A DNA stretch of 6,688 bases, from the NCBI GenBank assembly GCA_900320925.1, contig ONUD01000032.1, positions 1 to 6,688 of the forward strand. The letters run 5' to 3'. The position numbers and the translations under genes were made by a program. Positions 5,210 through 6,688 of this stretch are shown here, in pieces. The stretch's first letter is position 1. The number at the start of each line of letters is the position of its first letter. The notes under the pieces are model-generated. The model saw nothing but the letters and a program-made list of their open reading frames with translations, was not told the origin of the DNA and did not search any database. Source of the stretch: an uncultured Eubacteriales bacterium (GTDB taxonomy: Bacteria; Bacillota; Clostridia; Oscillospirales; Acutalibacteraceae).

Positions 5210-6688
5210 TCATTCCTCAGGCTCAATATCTTTGCATTTCACACGGTTCATACGGCAGTAATGCTTGATATATTTGTTGTTGTGGTTGCATCTGACGATG
5301 AGGGTCTTGTTGGAGCCGTTGAAAGCATTTTCGCCGATACTTTCGATGGTATCAGGCAGAATCAGGGAACGCAGGACACCGCACTTGCTGAAAGAGCCGT
5401 ATCCGATAGTGCGGAGATTTTGAGGGATATTGACGGTTCGCAGGGAACTGCACCCCGTAAATGCGCCATCGCCGATTTCGGTTACCGCTTCGGGGATATT
5501 CACGGTGGTCAGTGCTTCGCACCAGCTGAAGGCATTTTTGCGGATATTGGAAACGGAGTCGGCAACATGGACTTTGACAAGCGAACGACAGCCGCTGAAT
5601 ACATTCTCAGGCAGTTCGTCCACTCCATCCGGAACGGTCATTTCCGTCAGGGATTCGCAATTCAGGAACACATGTTTGCCCAGACCTTTCACGGTTGACG
5701 GGATAACAAAATCGGTGAGTTTTTCACAGCCGCTGAATGTACTTTGGTGGATTCTGGTAATCCCCTGCGGCAAATCAATTTTGGTGATTTTTTTACAGCC
5801 TGCAAAGGCAGAGCGGCCGATTTCCACCACGCCGTCAGGGATATTGATTGTCATGAGCTTTTCACAGTTTTCAAAGGCTCTTTCACCAATCTTCATCAAA
5901 GTAGAGGGCAGGTTGATAGATTCCACTGCCGTATTGCCTGAAAAGACGGCATCACCAATGACTTGATAGCCCTCGGGGACAGCAATATGACTGGAGCTGG
6001 CATTTTGAATATCATTTGCCGTGAACACTTTGGCATTTTCCGGCACAGCAGGAGCAGATGGTTTTTCCGGCTGTTTAGGAGGTTCGGACGGGGCAACAGG
6101 TTGTTCTTCGGGTTGGGGAACTTCCTGCACAGGGGCGGGTTCTTGTGGTTTGGGAGGTTCCTGTACAGGGGGTTTTTCCTGCGGTTTGGGAGGTTCCTGC
6201 ACAGGAGGAGTTTCTTGTGGTTTAGGAGGTGCCTGCACAGGTGTTGTTTCTTCCTGCTTGGGAGGCGGAGAGGGCTGAACCGGCTGTTGCTGCTGCATCC
6301 AAGGGTTATAGCCCCACGGCATCTGCGGCTGTTGATTGGGATCGCTACCCTGCGGCGGCATCTGCATCCAAGGATTGTAGCCCCACGGCATCTGCGGCTG
6401 TTGATTGGGATCGCCACCCTGCGGCGGCATCTGCATCCAAGGGTTGTAGCCCCACGGCATCTGCGGCTGTTGACTGGGATCGCCGCCCTGCGGCGGCATC
6501 TGCATCCAAGGATTATAGCCCCACGGCATTTGTGGTTGTTGGTTAGGATTCTGGTTCTGGTTCTGAGAAGCGGCAGGTTCTTTCTTTTCTTCCTGTTTTT
6601 CCTCTTCTTCACCCGTGAAGTCAATGACAGGGGATTCAATTTTGGGTGTTTCTTCTTCCTCACCCGTGAAGTCAATGACAGGGGATTC
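5210..6688 (-). CDS. BspA-type leucine-rich repeat protein with Pro/Gln-rich repeats (5' partial)
   Basis: The frame is open from the right edge to TGA 5212-5210, giving 492 residues here; the N-terminus is outside the window. In order: a duplicated acidic segment (ESPVIDFTGEEEE), a Lys/Glu then Asn/Gln stretch, 3.4 copies of a 23-residue unit starting MPWGYNPWMQMPPQ, about four copies of a 12-residue PVQEPPKPQE unit, a linker (ENAKVFTANDIQ), and ten 23-residue LRR_5 repeats of the form xIGxxAFxxCxxLxxIxIPxxV. It ends in a short basic cap (YIKHYCRMNRVKCKDIEPEE). LRR_5/BspA domains are typically binding modules, often on the cell surface, while the Pro-rich repeats look like a stalk or flexible linker. 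No C-terminal LPXTG motif or anchor is present, and a signal peptide cannot be judged. A start at the internal Met 6529 is not credible, because coding character continues upstream. The four-gene-wide neighbourhood gives no ligand clue. Confidence 0.9.
   Translation of the reverse strand, partial: ESPVIDFTGEEEETPKIESPVIDFTGEEEEKQEEKKEPAASQNQNQNPNQQPQMPWGYNPWMQMPPQGGDPSQQPQMPWGYNPWMQMPPQGGDPNQQPQMPWGYNPWMQMPPQGSDPNQQPQMPWGYNPWMQQQQPVQPSPPPKQEETTPVQAPPKPQETPPVQEPPKPQEKPPVQEPPKPQEPAPVQEVPQPEEQPVAPSEPPKQPEKPSAPAVPENAKVFTANDIQNASSSHIAVPEGYQVIGDAVFSGNTAVESINLPSTLMKIGERAFENCEKLMTINIPDGVVEIGRSAFAGCKKITKIDLPQGITRIHQSTFSGCEKLTDFVIPSTVKGLGKHVFLNCESLTEMTVPDGVDELPENVFSGCRSLVKVHVADSVSNIRKNAFSWCEALTTVNIPEAVTEIGDGAFTGCSSLRTVNIPQNLRTIGYGSFSKCGVLRSLILPDTIESIGENAFNGSNKTLIVRCNHNNKYIKHYCRMNRVKCKDIEPEE
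5273..5962 (-). repeat. Ten LRR_5 (BspA-type) repeats of 23 residues
   Basis: Ten consecutive 69-bp units encode the pattern IG-x2-AF-x2-C-x2-L-x2-I-x-IP-x2-V. Nine units are exactly 23 residues with no indels and the tenth is degenerate. Most keep the conserved Cys after the AF pair. The units are diverged at DNA level, so they are old repeats, unlike the Pro-rich ones upstream. Confidence 0.88.
6101..6241 (-). repeat. Pro-rich 12-residue tandem repeats
   Basis: Four units of 36 bp encode PVQ(A/E)PPKPQE followed by two variable residues; the last copy is degenerate (PVQEVPQPEEQ). This resembles a wall-spanning or flexible linker. Confidence 0.85.
6293..6529 (-). repeat. 69-bp in-frame tandem repeat encoding MPWGYNPWMQ units
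   Basis: Three full 69-bp units (6529-6461, 6460-6392, 6391-6323) and a 30-bp partial fourth encode MPWGYNPWMQMPPQGGDPNQQPQ-like peptides. Neighbouring units differ at only two to four bases, so the array is young and prone to copy-number change without loss of frame. Confidence 0.92.
6587..6688 (-). repeat. 51-bp direct duplication encoding ESPVIDFTGEEEE
   Basis: Two adjacent 51-bp units (6688-6638 and 6637-6587) share their first 29 bases exactly, including third codon positions, then diverge. More copies may lie beyond the right edge. Confidence 0.8.

Noticed and set aside
6021..6546. Gly/Cys/Ser-rich and Ala/Ser-rich plus-strand frames
   Set aside because: They are antisense shadows of the Pro-rich and 69-bp repeats; low-complexity output reflects the repeat.
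5896..6675. Arg/Leu-rich minus-strand frame over the repeat region
   Set aside because: It is an alternative frame of the LRR protein; the Arg/Cys-rich repeats are just frame-shifted readings of the Pro/Gln repeats.

Overview
The window looks like part of a Gram-positive, gut-type clostridial chromosome (Oscillospiraceae or Ruminococcus-like). This is inferred from glycogen enzymes, a stand-alone CinA C-terminal protein, a BspA-type leucine-rich repeat protein, AGGAGG-like ribosome binding sites, AT-rich intergenic promoters and moderate GC. No taxonomic marker gene is present, so the assignment is tentative.

Layout. Positions 1-1785 (minus strand) hold one uninterrupted reading frame that runs off the left edge. 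It encodes a complete 4-alpha-glucanotransferase (MalQ, about 498 residues) followed in frame, with no stop codon, by the first 97 residues of glycogen phosphorylase (GlgP). This apparent MalQ-GlgP fusion is the most notable finding. Its promoter and an 80-nt leader with two small hairpins lie at about 1786-1900. Positions 1981-2466 (minus) encode a CinA C-terminal/PncC amidohydrolase with its own extended -10 promoter. Divergent from it, 2595-3850 (plus) is a two-gene unit with a TAATG overlap: a CrtO-like membrane acyltransferase and RsmE (16S rRNA m3U1498 methyltransferase), closed by a strong terminator.

Positions 3892-4155 are a very AT-rich gap with a long inverted repeat and a promoter, leading to a 237-residue secreted helical protein of unknown function (4156-4869, plus). 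A terminator that can serve both strands (4879-4907) separates it from a convergent minus-strand operon. That operon contains a BspA/LRR_5 protein whose N-terminus lies beyond the right edge (5210-6688), followed 10 nt later by a small unknown acidic protein (4912-5199). The LRR protein carries several recent in-frame tandem duplications: a 51-bp unit, a 69-bp Trp/Met/Pro/Gln-rich unit and a 36-bp Pro-rich unit.

Functionally, MalQ and GlgP form the classical cytoplasmic alpha-glucan breakdown pair: MalQ disproportionates short maltodextrins into chains that GlgP phosphorolyses to glucose-1-phosphate. The right half looks like a surface or envelope region (secreted helical protein, LRR protein). 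No mobile element, CRISPR array, tRNA or rRNA was seen.
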